Shown here one piece after another: positions 49,097-60,289 of a stretch of DNA of 64,000 bases; the first letter of the stretch is position 1, and each line of letters begins with the position of its first letter. The stretch is from assembly GCF_003063625.1 (NCBI RefSeq), contig NZ_CP026604.1, positions 558,001-622,000 on the forward strand. Direction: 5' to 3'. The notes beneath the pieces are model-generated. The model ran no database searches, was not told where the DNA came from, and worked only from the letters and a program-made list of their open reading frames with translations. The position numbers and the translations under genes are program-made. The DNA comes from Saccharobesus litoralis (lineage in GTDB: Bacteria > Pseudomonadota > Gammaproteobacteria > Enterobacterales > Alteromonadaceae).

Positions 49097-49807
49097 CTAA
49101 ACAGCCTGCTTAAGCAGCATAGACTTAATATGACCAATTGCCTTGGTCGGGTTTAAGCCTTTAGGACATACATTTACACAGTTCATGATACCGTGACAAC
49201 GGAATACGCTAAATGCATCATCTAAGTTAGATAAGCGTTCTTCAGTTGCCGTATCACGACTGTCAGCCAACCAACGGTAAGCAGCTAGCAAACCGGCAGG
49301 GCCAATAAATTTGTCTGGGTTCCACCAAAATGATGGACAAGATGTTGAACAACAAGCACATAAAATACACTCGTATAAACCATCAAGCTTTTCACGATCT
49401 TCAATTGACTGCAAATGCTCACGCGCAGGTGGTTGCTTGTCATCGTTGATCAAGAAAGGTTTAACTTTTTCATACTGTGTAAAGAACTGAGTCATATCAA
49501 CAACTAAGTCACGAACAACAGGTAAACCTGGTAATGGACGAATAACAATCTTCTTACCCTTTAAATCAGATAAAGGCGTAATACAAGCTAAGCCGTTTTT
49601 ACCATTCATGTTAACGCCATCTGAACCACATACACCTTCACGACATGAACGGCGTAGCGATAAAGTTGGGTCTTGCTCTTTGATTAACAGAAGAGCATCC
49701 AATACCATGATGTCTTGACCATCTGGCAAGTCTAACGTGTAGTCTTGCATTCTTGGTTTAGCATCAACATCAGGGTTGTAGCGATATATTGAAAAAACTT
49801 GTTTCAT
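49097..49807 (-). CDS. sdhB: succinate dehydrogenase iron-sulfur subunit
   Basis: 236 residues. The 2Fe-2S ligands are in CREGVCGSDGVNMNG and nearby. The 4Fe-4S and 3Fe-4S Cys clusters are CILCACCSTSCPSFWW and CHGIMNCVNVCPKGLNP. It carries electrons from SdhA to quinone. It starts 17 bases after sdhA. Last gene of sdhCDAB. Confidence 0.97.
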   Translation of the reverse strand: MKQVFSIYRYNPDVDAKPRMQDYTLDLPDGQDIMVLDALLLIKEQDPTLSLRRSCREGVCGSDGVNMNGKNGLACITPLSDLKGKKIVIRPLPGLPVVRDLVVDMTQFFTQYEKVKPFLINDDKQPPAREHLQSIEDREKLDGLYECILCACCSTSCPSFWWNPDKFIGPAGLLAAYRWLADSRDTATEERLSNLDDAFSVFRCHGIMNCVNVCPKGLNPTKAIGHIKSMLLKQAV

Positions 49808-49824
49808 TTGCCAGCGCTCCCCAA

Positions 49825-51591
49825 TTAGTATGTTCTAACTTTTGGAGGGAAAGCTTCACGATGCTTAGGCGTCATATTAACATCACGCTTAGACATGCTT
49901 TCCGTCTCAGGGTTATAAATAGTGTGACACAACCAGTTAGCATCATCACGCTCAGGGTAGTCGAAGCGGCTATGTGCACCACGGCTCTCTGTACGGAAGT
50001 TTGCGGCAACGGCTGTTGCGTATGCAGTTTCCATCAAGTTGTCTAATTCTAAACACTCGATACGTTGTGTATTAAAGTCGCTAGATTTGTCATCTAAGCG
50101 TGCTGATTTAAGACGCTCACGGATAACTTTAAGCTCTTCAAGACCAGTAGCCATTGCATCACCTTCACGGAATACCGAGAAGTTAAGCTGCATACATTGC
50201 TGTAAGTCTTTACGGATTTGGAACGGGTCTTCGCCTTTATCTGTTGATTCCCAACGATTGTAGCGAGATAAGCTTTGTTCAAGATCTGAAGCGCTTGCTG
50301 CAACACCTTCTTGTGTATCGGCTAGGTACTCACCTAAGTACTTACCAGCAGCACGACCAAATACAACTAAATCCAATAATGAGTTACCACCTAAGCGGTT
50401 AGCACCGTGTACAGATACACAGGCAATCTCACCTACTGCGAATAAACCTTCAACAACTTGGTCGTTACCATTAGCATCCACAGTGAATGCTTGACCATTA
50501 ACATTGGTCGGTACACCACCCATTTGGTAGTGACAAGTTGGGATAACTGGAATTGGCTCTTCAACCGGATCAATATGTGCGAAAGTACGAGATAAATCAC
50601 AAACGCCAGGTAAACGACTTTCTAATGTTTCTTTACCTAAATGGTCAAGCTTAAGCTTGATATGTGGACCCCAAGGACCATCACAACCACGGCCTTCACG
50701 GATTTCAGTCATCATTGAACGAGCAACAACGTCACGACCCGCTAAGTCTTTAGCGTTTGGCGCATAACGTTCCATGAAACGTTCGCCATCTTTATTTAGA
50801 AGGTAACCACCCTCACCACGACAACCTTCAGTTACTAGTACACCAGCACCAGCAATACCGGTTGGGTGGAATTGCCACATTTCGATATCTTGCATAGGCA
50901 CGCCTGCACGCACAGCCATACCCACACCATCACCAGTGTTAATATGCGCATTAGTGGTTGAAGCAAAAATACGGCCTGCACCACCTGTAGCCAGTACTGT
51001 TGCACGGGCTTTAAAGTAAACCACTTCACCTGTTTCGATACAGATAGCAGTACAACCCACAACAGCGCCAGTTTGGTTTTTAACTAAATCTAATGCATAC
51101 CATTCGCTGAATACTTTAGTTTGGTTTTTAACGTTCTGCTGATATAAGCAATGCAATAAAGCGTGACCTGTACGGTCAGCAGCTGCTGCTGTACGAGCCG
51201 CTTGCTCTCCACCAAAGTTTTTAGACTGACCACCAAATGGACGCTGGTAAACTTTACCGTTTTCGAAACGTGAGAAGGGTAAACCCATATTCTCTAATTC
51301 GATGATAGCTTCTGGACCCGTTTTACACATATATTCGATAGCGTCTTGGTCACCGATAAAATCAGAACCTTTTACGGTATCGTACATGTGGAATTCCCAG
51401 TTATCGTCGTGGGCGTTGCCTAAAGCAACAGTAATACCACCTTGCGCAGATACGGTATGTGAACGAGTTGGGAAAACTTTAGAAATCAAAGCACAAGATT
51501 GGCCTGATTCAGAAATAGATAAAGCAGCGCGCATACCTGCACCGCCGGCACCGATAACAACGGCGTCAAATTCTCTAACAGTAATACTCAC
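49825..51591 (-). CDS. sdhA: succinate dehydrogenase flavoprotein subunit
   Basis: 588 residues. N-terminal FAD-binding [11 protein letters not shown], the covalent-FAD His in SHTVSAQGG, and active-site HPTGI and catalytic Arg regions with GGxxT-like loops. It oxidises succinate to fumarate on the cytoplasmic face of the membrane. Its start lies next to the sdhD stop (stop and start adjacent). Confidence 0.97.
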   Translation of the reverse strand: MSITVREFDAVVIGAGGAGMRAALSISESGQSCALISKVFPTRSHTVSAQGGITVALGNAHDDNWEFHMYDTVKGSDFIGDQDAIEYMCKTGPEAIIELENMGLPFSRFENGKVYQRPFGGQSKNFGGEQAARTAAAADRTGHALLHCLYQQNVKNQTKVFSEWYALDLVKNQTGAVVGCTAICIETGEVVYFKARATVLATGGAGRIFASTTNAHINTGDGVGMAVRAGVPMQDIEMWQFHPTGIAGAGVLVTEGCRGEGGYLLNKDGERFMERYAPNAKDLAGRDVVARSMMTEIREGRGCDGPWGPHIKLKLDHLGKETLESRLPGVCDLSRTFAHIDPVEEPIPVIPTCHYQMGGVPTNVNGQAFTVDANGNDQVVEGLFAVGEIACVSVHGANRLGGNSLLDLVVFGRAAGKYLGEYLADTQEGVAASASDLEQSLSRYNRWESTDKGEDPFQIRKDLQQCMQLNFSVFREGDAMATGLEELKVIRERLKSARLDDKSSDFNTQRIECLELDNLMETAYATAVAANFRTESRGAHSRFDYPERDDANWLCHTIYNPETESMSKRDVNMTPKHREAFPPKVRTY

Positions 51592-51939
51592 TTAAACACC
51601 CCACAATACGACAAGACCAGTTACAAAGTAACTCAATGCAGCAATATTCAATACAAACTGTAAGAACATGCGTAAGCGAGCGCATTTAACATAGTCGGTT
51701 AAAACCTGCCATAAACCGATCCATGCATGAGCTAACAAGCCAAACAAGGAAATAATGGTGAAGACTTTCATACCAACACCAGAATATAACTCAGACCAAT
51801 CTTGGTAAGTTAATCCTGGGTTAGAAAATAAATAAACCAACAAGAATATTGCATATGCTGCCAATACTAAGGCAGAGGCGCGGATAATAAGGAAATCATG
51901 GACTCCGCTGCGTCCTAAAGTTGCTGCGTTAGTTACCAT
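51592..51939 (-). CDS. sdhD: succinate dehydrogenase membrane anchor D
   Basis: 115 residues with three transmembrane helices (about 20-38, 50-75 and 92-113). Family pattern: HDFLIIRASALVLAAYAIFL, then the haem-ligand His region LAHAWIGLWQVLTDY. It anchors SdhAB and helps bind haem b and quinone. Overlaps the end of sdhC by 7 bases. Confidence 0.95.
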   Translation of the reverse strand: MVTNAATLGRSGVHDFLIIRASALVLAAYAIFLLVYLFSNPGLTYQDWSELYSGVGMKVFTIISLFGLLAHAWIGLWQVLTDYVKCARLRMFLQFVLNIAALSYFVTGLVVLWGV

Positions 51940-52307
51940 ACTAATACTCCTGCACCAATCGAAAGAACAACAGTTAAAACGATAGTGGCTTTTGCACTCG
52001 CGTTACCTGATTCAAGTTCTTCCCAGTAACCCATATCCATAATTAAATGGCGAAAGCCACCCAGCATATGATAAAGCAATGCTGTGATTGTTCCCCAAAT
52101 AATAAATTTAACGATAAAGGTATCGAAAATTGATTTCACCGTATCAAAACCTTCTTGTGAAGATAATGACGTCGCGAACGCCCACATTAATAACCCCATG
52201 GCTACAAACATGATAACGCCGGATACACGGTGTAAAATAGAAGCGATGGCACTTGCCGGAAAGCTAATCGTATTTAGCTCTAGATTGACAGGTCTTTGCT
52301 TTTTCAC
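51933..52307 (-). CDS. sdhC: succinate dehydrogenase cytochrome b556 anchor C
   Basis: 124 residues from the GTG at 52307. The open frame extends to 52394, but KKQRPVNLELNTISFP is the normal N-terminus and GGAAGA lies just before this GTG. Three transmembrane helices, the SILHRVSG motif with quinone-site residues and the haem ligand His in HMLGGFRHL. First gene of sdhCDAB. Confidence 0.93.
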   Translation of the reverse strand: MKKQRPVNLELNTISFPASAIASILHRVSGVIMFVAMGLLMWAFATSLSSQEGFDTVKSIFDTFIVKFIIWGTITALLYHMLGGFRHLIMDMGYWEELESGNASAKATIVLTVVLSIGAGVLVW

Positions 52308-52688
52308 AGTTCTTCCCACTCGTCTCAACTGAGCAATTTTATAGTTGTGTCGTATAACAATAAGCGCGCTGAGCCGAAAAAATTGGTCAGGCAAATCGCC
52401 TATCGTTAATGCTTATTTTTATTGAAGTTTCGAGCTGACTTCAACGGATGAAAAGTATATGCATTCATGCCAATAAATACAATTTAAACGCCAAAAAATG
52501 CATTCATTTGCTGAATGACGACTATTTTTACCATTAGCCGCTTTAATACACTGTTCGCCAGCTTATAAATTGATTATTGACGTTTTTTGCAGTTTAATAA
52601 TTACACCTTAGGTACATGCAAGCAAATTACCCTATGTTTGATGTGTACCGATCATAATCATGATAACTCTTTCGGAAGGAGAGCAGCT
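52308..52688. other. divergent control region between sdhC and gltA
   Basis: 380 bases separate the two divergent TCA operons. A TTGACG followed by AT-rich DNA at about 52575-52605 may be part of the gltA promoter. No operator could be assigned with confidence. An open frame from 52587 into gltA exists but lacks the citrate synthase start. Confidence 0.45.
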
Positions 52689-53969
52689 ATGGCTGACAAG
52701 AAAGCCATCCTTACAGTTGATGGGAAAGAAGTCGAACTCCCAATTTACTCAGGAACTCTAGGCCAAGACGTAATTGATATACGTACTTTAGGTAAGCACG
52801 GTTACTTCACTTTTGATCCAGGCTTTTTAGCAACAGGTTCATGCGAATCAGCTATTACTTACATCGATGGTGCAAATGGTGTGTTATTACACCGTGGTTA
52901 TCCAATCGACCAATTAGCGACTGAAGCTGATTACTTAGAAGTATGTTACTTACTAATGAATGGCGAAGCGCCAACTAGCGAAGAGTACAAAGAATTCGTT
53001 TCTATCATCAAAAACCACACTATGGTTCATGAAGGCATAGCATCATTCTTTAACGGTTTCAGCCGTGATGCTCACCCTATGGCTATGCTTTGTGCGGTTA
53101 CAGGTGCTTTATCTTCTTTCTATCACAACGATTTAGACATCTCAGATCCTGACCAACGTAAGCGTTGCATTAAGCGCTTAGTGGCTAAAATGCCAACTAT
53201 CGCAGCAATGTGTTACAAGTACAGCATTGGTCAACCGTTTGTTGGTCCTAAAAACAGCTTAAGCTACTCAGAAAACTTCTTAAACATGATGTTCTCTGTT
53301 CCAGCTGAAGATTACGAAATCAACCCTGCTGTTGCTAAGGCAATGGATCGTATCTTCACATTGCATGCTGATCACGAGCAAAACGCTTCTACTTCAACTG
53401 TTCGTTTATCTGGTTCTTCTGGTGCTAACCCTTATGCATGTATTGCAGCTGGTATCGCATCTTTATGGGGTCCAGCGCACGGTGGTGCTAACGAAGCTTG
53501 TTTAACTATGTTAGAAGAGATTGGCTCAGTTGATCGCATCGACGAATATGTTGCTAAAGCGAAAGACAAGAGTGATCCTTTCCGTCTTATGGGCTTCGGT
53601 CACCGTGTATACAAAAACTTCGACCCACGCGCTAAAGTTATGCGTGAAACCTGTCACGAAGTATTGGATTCATTAGGTATTGATGATCCACTATTAGACG
53701 TAGCAATGAAGTTAGAAAAGATTGCTTTAGAAGACCCATACTTCGTAGAGAAGAAGTTATACCCTAACGTTGACTTCTATTCAGGTATTATCTTAAAAGC
53801 TATCGGTATTCCAACTAGCATGTTTACTGTTATCTTTGCATTATCTCGTACTATTGGCTGGATCTCTCACTGGGACGAGATGCTTTCTCAACCAGGTGCT
53901 AAGATTGGTCGTCCTCGTCAAATGTATACAGGTTCAGACAAGCGCGATTTTCAACCAATCGAAAAGTAA
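52689..53969 (+). CDS. gltA: type II citrate synthase
   Basis: 426 residues from the ATG at 52689, which has GGAGAG 8 bases upstream. The longer frame from 52587 adds 34 residues not seen in the family. Catalytic residues are present: His in [11 protein letters not shown], His in [15 protein letters not shown] and the later Asp region ([11 protein letters not shown]). It condenses acetyl-CoA with oxaloacetate and is divergent from sdhCDAB-sucABCD, so the main TCA genes sit together. Confidence 0.97.
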   Translation: MADKKAILTVDGKEVELPIYSGTLGQDVIDIRTLGKHGYFTFDPGFLATGSCESAITYIDGANGVLLHRGYPIDQLATEADYLEVCYLLMNGEAPTSEEYKEFVSIIKNHTMVHEGIASFFNGFSRDAHPMAMLCAVTGALSSFYHNDLDISDPDQRKRCIKRLVAKMPTIAAMCYKYSIGQPFVGPKNSLSYSENFLNMMFSVPAEDYEINPAVAKAMDRIFTLHADHEQNASTSTVRLSGSSGANPYACIAAGIASLWGPAHGGANEACLTMLEEIGSVDRIDEYVAKAKDKSDPFRLMGFGHRVYKNFDPRAKVMRETCHEVLDSLGIDDPLLDVAMKLEKIALEDPYFVEKKLYPNVDFYSGIILKAIGIPTSMFTVIFALSRTIGWISHWDEMLSQPGAKIGRPRQMYTGSDKRDFQPIEK

Positions 53970-53994
53970 AGCGTTTTACTGACCCCCAATCAAT

Positions 53995-54028
53995 AAAGCC
54001 ACTTTAATAAGTGGCTTTTTGTTTTTTA
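53995..54028 (+). terminator. terminator after gltA
   Basis: AAGCCACTT-TAAT-AAGTGGCTTTTTG hairpin with T-rich tail, about 27 bases past the stop. Confidence 0.85.
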
Positions 54029-54183
54029 GCACTTAACTACAAGTTAACAGCAAATCAACGACTTTCCGTGTGATTTATGCGGATTTCATCACTCATAGTA
54101 GATTGAAAAAATAGCAAAATATCGCTATCCTCACCTTATACATATCCAGTTTCTTCGCTATTAAAATTTAAAGGAAAGCCAGT

Positions 54184-55752
54184 ATGAGGATCGCCAAAAC
54201 CGCAGTTGCCCTGTCAGCCGCTGTACTTATTGTATCTTGTTCAAGTACATCTAAAAATTCTGCCAGTTCATCGGCTGCTGCTTCAAATTCAACTCAACAA
54301 AGTGCCAAACAAAAATATTTAAACGAAGCACGCGAAGTATTAGATGGTTTTAAAGTCAAATTAGCAGACGATAGTTTAAATGATTTAAGCTATTTCGCGC
54401 CAAAACCCTTGGCTTTAGCTAAAAAGAAATTTAAAGATGCAATGGAAGAGTATGACGATATCGCTAAAGGCGGCGGCTCATTACTGAATATTTTCACTAG
54501 CGAAGAAGAGGAAGCACTCGAAGCTAAAAAAGAAATCATCAAATTAGTCGCGACTGCAGAAAGTGAACTAAATAAAGCGAAGAAGATAAGAGAATCAGCT
54601 AAAACAATCCTAGGCGACGTATTTTCTCGACGCGATTATCTAAAACAACTGAACGTAACTAAAATCTATCCAAAAACATTTCAAAAATTAAATAATGAAA
54701 TTGATGGAATGGTAAAAGATATAGCCGAAGGTGAAATAGAAAGAGCGACTAAAGAACAAGCAAAAATGTCTGCTGAATTACTCGCTTTAGAAGTTAAAAC
54801 TGTCAAATATATAGAACTTAACGAATTAAACGAACAAATTGCCAGTTACAAAAAAGCCAAAATCGATGACGCATTACCAAGAACCTTCCAAGGCTTAGTG
54901 AATGCAAGAAATACTGCGGATGCTGTGATCAGCGCGGATCCTCGCGCCAAAGAAGCGATTAAAACAGCCGTTGATAAAGTTAAGTTTGAAATTGCTCACT
55001 TAAAACACCTGCATAAAGCTTACAAAGAGCTCGCTAGCACGAAAAAAACTAGCTACGAGTTATACTTAATTGCGGCAGAAAATAATTTACATACGATAGC
55101 ATCGGCTATGCAGTTAGGTGATTTACGCAATATTGCAATGAAAGATCAGGCTGACGCTATTGCTGACAAAGCCAATCAACTGTTAACAGAAGTTGAATTA
55201 GCCAAATCCAATGCAGCGGCGAAGCTTGATTCCAGCGCCAATGCTCAAGATAAGTTGCAACAAGAAAACGCAGCTCTAAAAACTGAATTAAATGGAGTTA
55301 ATGCTAAATTAACTAAAATAAACGATGAGTTAAAAGTTTTACTTACTGAAAAGGCTGGCTTACAAAGCCAAGTAAAACAGCAACAAGTTGAACTGATAAA
55401 ACTAAAAAGCATGAATGAAGTTTTACTGCCTTTAGCAAAAAAACAAAGTAATGAACAACAAGAGACACCACAAAATCAAGTGGTTGTTGTGACACCAGCA
55501 GCGACACAAGCTGAAACACCCGTCGCGGCATCTCAAGTTGTAGAACAAACCCAAGATTTAAAAGCTGAAACAGAGCAAGCTAAAAAAGAAGTGAAACAAT
55601 TGCAGCAAGCAGTAGAAGATGCTGAAGAAGCAGCGGCTGAAGCGATTGAAGCAGCGCAAACGGCTGCTGAGAATGCCCAACAAGCAACAGATGATGCAGA
55701 AAGTGCAACCGAGGCTGCTTTAAAAGCTGCTGAATCTGCTGCAGCTAATTAA
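54184..55752 (+). CDS. coiled-coil lipoprotein, function unknown
   Basis: 522 residues. Lipoprotein signal MRIAKTAVALSAAVLIVSC with lipid Cys at 19. A Ser/Ala linker is followed by a mostly helical, Lys/Glu/Ala-rich protein. A strong coiled coil lies at about 335-415, then a Gln/Thr-rich segment, and an Ala/Glu heptad-like tail (about 455-522). GGAAAG precedes the ATG. No named family is recognised. It may bridge the outer membrane and peptidoglycan. Transcribed alone with its own terminator. Confidence 0.8.
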   Translation: MRIAKTAVALSAAVLIVSCSSTSKNSASSSAAASNSTQQSAKQKYLNEAREVLDGFKVKLADDSLNDLSYFAPKPLALAKKKFKDAMEEYDDIAKGGGSLLNIFTSEEEEALEAKKEIIKLVATAESELNKAKKIRESAKTILGDVFSRRDYLKQLNVTKIYPKTFQKLNNEIDGMVKDIAEGEIERATKEQAKMSAELLALEVKTVKYIELNELNEQIASYKKAKIDDALPRTFQGLVNARNTADAVISADPRAKEAIKTAVDKVKFEIAHLKHLHKAYKELASTKKTSYELYLIAAENNLHTIASAMQLGDLRNIAMKDQADAIADKANQLLTEVELAKSNAAAKLDSSANAQDKLQQENAALKTELNGVNAKLTKINDELKVLLTEKAGLQSQVKQQQVELIKLKSMNEVLLPLAKKQSNEQQETPQNQVVVVTPAATQAETPVAASQVVEQTQDLKAETEQAKKEVKQLQQAVEDAEEAAAEAIEAAQTAAENAQQATDDAESATEAALKAAESAAAN

Positions 55753-55790
55753 TTATCACTTTTATTCATTATACGTGGTTTACCACTCAT

Positions 55791-55834
55791 AAAAAAACCG
55801 CTTAGATGAATTCTCATCGAAGCGGTTTTTTATT
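55791..55834 (+). terminator. terminator between convergent genes
   Basis: AACCGCTT-AGATGA-ATTC-TCATCG-AAGCGGTT hairpin with A-run and T-run, usable by both the lipoprotein gene and rimI. Confidence 0.85.
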
Positions 55835-55887
55835 CAACACCAACTAATTCTTAAGCCTAGATTAGCTAGCTAAGACTTAGTCAATAT

Positions 55888-56328
55888 TTATATAACCTTC
55901 TGCATGATGATGGCGTCTTCTTTACCTATATCCGTTTTATAATAATTTTTTCGTATGTCGACTTGGCTAAATCCTGTTTTATTATAAAGATGAATAGCTT
56001 GGTTGTTTGATTCTCTTACCTCAAGCCACAGTGTGTCTATTGCGTTACGAGATAAATAATCAAAACAATAATTGAGTAACTGTTTTGCCAATCCCTGCCC
56101 TTGCTTAGCTTTATGAACAACTATATTCATAAGCGTTGCTTCATTTAACACTAAGTGCCAAATACAGTAGCCAACAAGTTGGTTATTGCAATGAATACCG
56201 AATACACGATAATGCTCACTAAAACAACTTTGAATAAGGCTCAGCTTCCACGGGAACATGTTACCGCTTAATTCAATCTGATGCAGGCGTGGGCTATCAT
56301 GAGCAGTTAATAACGATATATTACTCAC
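55888..56328 (-). CDS. rimI: ribosomal protein S18-alanine N-acetyltransferase
   Basis: 146 residues, GNAT fold. Acetyl-CoA-binding loop AKQGQGLAKQLL, conserved LWLEVRESNNQAIHLYNKTGF and the SQVDIRKNYY ending fit RimI. It acetylates the N-terminus of S18. Overlaps the end of holD by 8 bases, the usual holD-rimI pair. Confidence 0.9.
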   Translation of the reverse strand: MSNISLLTAHDSPRLHQIELSGNMFPWKLSLIQSCFSEHYRVFGIHCNNQLVGYCIWHLVLNEATLMNIVVHKAKQGQGLAKQLLNYCFDYLSRNAIDTLWLEVRESNNQAIHLYNKTGFSQVDIRKNYYKTDIGKEDAIIMQKVI

Positions 56329-56797
56329 AAGCTAATTGGCTCAATATTTGCCACAAAGCGGCTTTACTCTTAATCGGCTGTTGTTGATCTTTTAATGCGT
56401 CGAGAAACTGCTTGGCTTGCTCCTGCTGCAATAATCTAATAACGCCATGTTCACTAGCATGATTAATATTCAGCACTTCCAAAGCAATTAAGACATCTGC
56501 ATTATTGTAGCGAGATAAAATATCTGAGGTGCTTTTAATAGAATCTGATTCAACATGAGTTTGTTGCATAGCAACAACTTGTTCTTCTTGTATTGGTTCA
56601 GCCAGATTAATAGGCAGTGTTGGAGCAGACTTTATAACTGGCTTACTTGACTCGATAGAAGCACTCCTGCTTAGCACATTACTTTGGATGCTATTAGCCG
56701 ATGATAAAATCTGAAATTGCGCTTCTGGTTTAATAGTATAAAGACTAATACCGATTTGCTGCAGAGTGGCTTGTTGATATGAAGATAATTTAGGCAT
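56321..56797 (-). CDS. holD: DNA polymerase III psi subunit (HolD-like)
   Basis: 158 residues from the ATG at 56797, because the longer frame would run into tRNA-Trp. The N-terminal PKLSSYQQATLQQIGISLYTI is the HolD segment that binds the chi subunit. The middle is a low-complexity linker, and the C-terminal helical part ends with ALWQILSQLACE. The family is weakly conserved, so the call rests on the N-terminus and the overlap with rimI. Confidence 0.8.
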   Translation of the reverse strand: MPKLSSYQQATLQQIGISLYTIKPEAQFQILSSANSIQSNVLSRSASIESSKPVIKSAPTLPINLAEPIQEEQVVAMQQTHVESDSIKSTSDILSRYNNADVLIALEVLNINHASEHGVIRLLQQEQAKQFLDALKDQQQPIKSKAALWQILSQLACE

Positions 56798-56815
56798 GGT
56801 GTTTAAGTCGCGTCT

Positions 56816-56892
56816 TGGCAGGGGTGGAGGGACTCGAACCCCCAACCATCGGTTTTGGAGACCGCTGTTCTACCAATTGGAACTACACCCCT
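56816..56892 (-). tRNA. tRNA-Trp (anticodon CCA)
   Basis: The minus strand folds as a complete tRNA: acceptor AGGGGTG/CACCCCT, D-arm GTTC...GAAC, anticodon loop CTCCAAA with CCA at 56858-56856, T-arm GGGGG TTCGAGT CCCTC and an encoded 3' CCA. A G-A mismatch sits at the base of the anticodon stem. Confidence 0.95.
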
Positions 56893-56988
56893 AAACGCGA
56901 ATCGAATTATAACCTTGGTTAGGCAAAGGTAAAGCACTTTATTCAAGTTTCTGAACCGTTTGCTGGAATATTAAACAATGTGGTTAAA

Positions 56989-57825
56989 TTATGATAACTT
57001 TTTACTGACTTGGTCAAAAATGTATTCTAAATCAGCATCTTCAAGATCTAAAAATTCAAGTATCGGATCTTGTACAGTATCCCATTCCGCCGTATCTGCT
57101 CTGTCCATATAGACAACATGACGAGCTATTTTTAAAATAGCTAACATCCATAATCCCACTTTACTTAATTCTGTTGAAGAGAATATACCACTCGTATCAT
57201 GCTGGTAATAAATCACTTCCACTAAATCTTTGGCTAGCTTCCATTTTTGTCCAAGCAAGGCACCAATCGTTGTGTGGGTTGTACCAAACTTATCACGCTC
57301 TAACTGTAATATGTGGTAGTCCCAGCCTTCTTCTTCTGCTTGATGTAACACTTCTTTGTATTCTGGATAATTCTGCACCATCACTGGTACCGCAGCGGCG
57401 TGAAATAAACCTAACATATAAGCATTATCAGCAAGCTGTGGCTTTTCTAACTGAGCAGCCACAATGGCACATGCTTGGGCTATCTTATTTGCGTCATCCC
57501 AAAACTCATCCAAAATTGGGTCTTGCTTCATAGATGACTTTAAAGCGACTGCCTTTACAATGGGTAATATCCGGCGTAGACCCAAAATCATAACCGCCTG
57601 CTCGATCGATTCTATCTCACGAACACGTCGAAAAGCCGCAGAATTAACCACTTGCAGCACTGCCGCAGAAATACTAATATCGCCGGCAATAGCATGAGCA
57701 ATCACACTTACGTCAGGTTCAGGTTTTCTAGCTTCTTCACTGACTTTAAGTAAAGCTTCTGGTCGAGGTGGGATATCGACATTCTGTAAGATTTTTTTCT
57801 CAGCAACCGTTACTGTAATCGCCAT
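56989..57825 (-). CDS. HDOD-domain protein
   Basis: 278 residues. The HDOD region (about 15-210) has PPRPEALLKVSEEARKPEPD, then ISAAVLQVVNSAAFRR and the MILGLRRILPIVKAVALK helix. The metal-binding His-Asp pairs of true HD phosphohydrolases are not evident, as expected for HDOD proteins. These act as signalling or scaffold proteins in many Proteobacteria. No GGDEF or EAL domain is fused and no signalling partner is next to it. Confidence 0.85.
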   Translation of the reverse strand: MAITVTVAEKKILQNVDIPPRPEALLKVSEEARKPEPDVSVIAHAIAGDISISAAVLQVVNSAAFRRVREIESIEQAVMILGLRRILPIVKAVALKSSMKQDPILDEFWDDANKIAQACAIVAAQLEKPQLADNAYMLGLFHAAAVPVMVQNYPEYKEVLHQAEEEGWDYHILQLERDKFGTTHTTIGALLGQKWKLAKDLVEVIYYQHDTSGIFSSTELSKVGLWMLAILKIARHVVYMDRADTAEWDTVQDPILEFLDLEDADLEYIFDQVSKKLS

Positions 57826-57951
57826 AAATAAAACAAACTCTCAATCAAAAATTACGACAATATTTAAAGTATATTATCGGCTAACCGGCTAATTTACTAG
57901 CAACAAATGAAAGACAATATAATACAGGCCCTTAGCACAGTTGACACAAAA

Positions 57952-58713
57952 TCACGTTGCTTGGCAGCACGGGCAATTTTTATTTTTAACTAGCTTAAAT
58001 TGTTTAAAATCCATTTGCCAAACATCAACTAGAGTTAATCTTGCTAAGTTTTCTGTCATACCTAAAATTAATCTTAAACATTCCGTCGCTTGTAAGCTGC
58101 CCATAATTCCAAGTAATGGGCTAATCACTCCTGCATTTGAACAATTTAAACCTGTGTCCATGGCTTCTGGAAAAAGGCAGGCATAACAAGGGCTATTTTC
58201 TTTTGCAAAATCAAAGCTCACTAACTGACCTTGACCATTAATACCAGATGCTGAAACCAGTTTAACTCCCGCAGTAAAGCAGGCTTGATTAATCACACTA
58301 CGCGTTTGCGCATTATCCGTACAGTCTAATACAATATCTGTCGCTTGTAATTGAGCGGCTAAATCAACGTCCAAAATTGATTTCTCTATTGCTTCAACCT
58401 GAATTTCAGGGTTTGCCGCTAACAATTGATTTCGAGCGGTTTGCACCTTACTGGCTTTTAGGTGATTAGTTTTATAAAGCACTTGGCGTTGGAGATTACT
58501 CAATTCAATATGATCGTGATCTATTAATGTGATGTGACCAACACCGGAAGCCGCTAAGTATTGAGCAGCTGAACACCCTAATCCTCCAACACCCACAATC
58601 AGGATACGCGCATTTTTAAACGCTAACTGACCGCTTTCCCCAATTTTACTTAATAGTAAATGACGGCTATAGCGAACCTGCTCTTTATTATTCAGACTCA
58701 AATTTAATGACAT
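57952..58713 (-). CDS. thiF: ThiF-type adenylyltransferase for ThiS
   Basis: 253 residues. E1-like fold with [18 protein letters not shown] (ATP loop), Arg finger in [13 protein letters not shown] and the zinc pairs CYAC and CPCC. MoeB and ThiF are very similar, but the place at the end of a thi operon supports ThiF. It activates the ThiS C-terminus by adenylation. Overlaps thiDE by 10 bases. Confidence 0.92.
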   Translation of the reverse strand: MSLNLSLNNKEQVRYSRHLLLSKIGESGQLAFKNARILIVGVGGLGCSAAQYLAASGVGHITLIDHDHIELSNLQRQVLYKTNHLKASKVQTARNQLLAANPEIQVEAIEKSILDVDLAAQLQATDIVLDCTDNAQTRSVINQACFTAGVKLVSASGINGQGQLVSFDFAKENSPCYACLFPEAMDTGLNCSNAGVISPLLGIMGSLQATECLRLILGMTENLARLTLVDVWQMDFKQFKLVKNKNCPCCQAT

Positions 58714-60254
58714 GCTAATACCTTTTCAAATGCCGCTACATTTGCTTCGGGGTTTTCAGCTTGAGTTAATGCGGTCACCACTGCAATACAACCTACGCCT
58801 GTGGCGGCAACCGATTGAGCGCGTTCTAACGTAATACCGCCAATCGCCACCATAGGAATGGATTGATTAAGCTGACATAGCTGAGACAGGGTTTCGACAC
58901 CTTGAATTTGCCCTGTCATATCTTTAGTTTGCGTCGGGAAAATAGCCCCAACAGCTAAATAAGACGGCTTATATTGCATGATTTTTACCATTTCGTAATG
59001 ACCATGCGTACTGACCCCTAATCTGAGCCCTGCTTGCTTAATCGCTTGTAAATCGGCATCTTCTAAATCTTCTTGCCCTAAATGCACACCATAAGCACCG
59101 TGCTTAATAGCCAGTTGCCAATAGTCATTAATAAATACGCGAGCTTGATAGTGCTTACCTAACGCGACAGCTTGGCTAATTTCATTTTCTAATTCTTGGC
59201 CTTGATGTATTTTATCTCTTAGCTGAATCGTTTTAACACCTGCTTTTAACAAACGTTCAATCCAAGCAACTGAATCAACCACTGGGTATAATCCCAATTT
59301 ATCGGTATCAACCGATGCAAAGCCCGATTCAAATACATCACTGGGTTTACTGTCGTCTTGCCAATCTACTTGCTGTGCCGATGGCGCATCATTAGTTAGT
59401 ACTTGCGGAAAATCAGTTATATTATTTGGCCATTGACCTTGCCAAATAGGGCCATAAATACCTTCATATTGGCTTGCTCCTTTAATGCCTTGATTTATGT
59501 AAGCTTTAGATAAAATAAACGCATCTCGCAACAAGTACCCTTGGCCAATCAACGCAGCCATGCTGGATGCAAACGTGCATCCACTTCCGTGGCTGTGTTC
59601 AGATTCAATTCTCTCACTACTCAACCAATAATCATTAGCACCATCAGTGCAATAATCAACACACGCATGGTCAACTATATCGATATGTCCACCTTTAATA
59701 ACAACAGCACCTACCCCCATTTTAATCAGCTCTATTGCAGCCTCTTTTAAACTCGACCAACCAATTAAATAGACACCTGTCACTCGCTGAACTTCATTGG
59801 CGTTTGGCGTTAATAAATCAATTAGAGGTAAAAGCTTTTGCTTTATTGTAGGTAGAATGTCTTCTTCGGTTAACTCGCCTCCACTAGAGGCAATTGCGAC
59901 TGGGTCATACACAACATAAGGGGAAACTTGCCAATTTTGTTTAGCATTAGCTAAAAAGTCACTCACTAATAATACTTGGCGTTTATTAGCCAACATGCCT
60001 ATTTTTATTGCGCTCGGCCGTTTATCTTCACTCAAAGCCTTGAGCTGACTAATCAATACATCGTCTGACACAGCATTGATTTCGTGTACACCTTGAATAT
60101 TTTGAGCAGTCACAGCGGTGATGACTGAACACGCTTCTGAACCAAGATTATGAATAGTTTTAATGTCAGCCTGGATCCCAGCTCCACCTGTGCAATCCGA
60201 ACCTGCTATAGTCCAAACAATATTTTTAAGCATAAGTAACGTATTAGAAGGCAA
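58704..60254 (-). CDS. thiDE: fused HMP-P kinase / thiamine-phosphate synthase (ThiD-ThiE)
   Basis: 516 residues. Residues about 8-270 are Thi[27 protein letters not shown] and [10 protein letters not shown]. About 315-516 are Thi[37 protein letters not shown], then [10 protein letters not shown] and VAIGGI. A linker of 40-45 residues joins them. The fusion phosphorylates hydroxymethylpyrimidine phosphate and couples it to the thiazole. Such fusions are known in gammaproteobacteria. Confidence 0.95.
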   Translation of the reverse strand: MPSNTLLMLKNIVWTIAGSDCTGGAGIQADIKTIHNLGSEACSVITAVTAQNIQGVHEINAVSDDVLISQLKALSEDKRPSAIKIGMLANKRQVLLVSDFLANAKQNWQVSPYVVYDPVAIASSGGELTEEDILPTIKQKLLPLIDLLTPNANEVQRVTGVYLIGWSSLKEAAIELIKMGVGAVVIKGGHIDIVDHACVDYCTDGANDYWLSSERIESEHSHGSGCTFASSMAALIGQGYLLRDAFILSKAYINQGIKGASQYEGIYGPIWQGQWPNNITDFPQVLTNDAPSAQQVDWQDDSKPSDVFESGFASVDTDKLGLYPVVDSVAWIERLLKAGVKTIQLRDKIHQGQELENEISQAVALGKHYQARVFINDYWQLAIKHGAYGVHLGQEDLEDADLQAIKQAGLRLGVSTHGHYEMVKIMQYKPSYLAVGAIFPTQTKDMTGQIQGVETLSQLCQLNQSIPMVAIGGITLERAQSVAATGVGCIAVVTALTQAENPEANVAAFEKVLACH

Positions 60255-60289
60255 CTGAAAGTGATATCAGTTGCTATAAAAAGAATAAA

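Noticed and set aside
52587-52688. Upstream extension of citrate synthase
   Set aside because: The 34 extra residues have no family similarity and a strong ribosome site precedes the ATG at 52689.
56798-56845. Upstream extension of holD
   Set aside because: It enters the tRNA-Trp gene and lacks HolD similarity.
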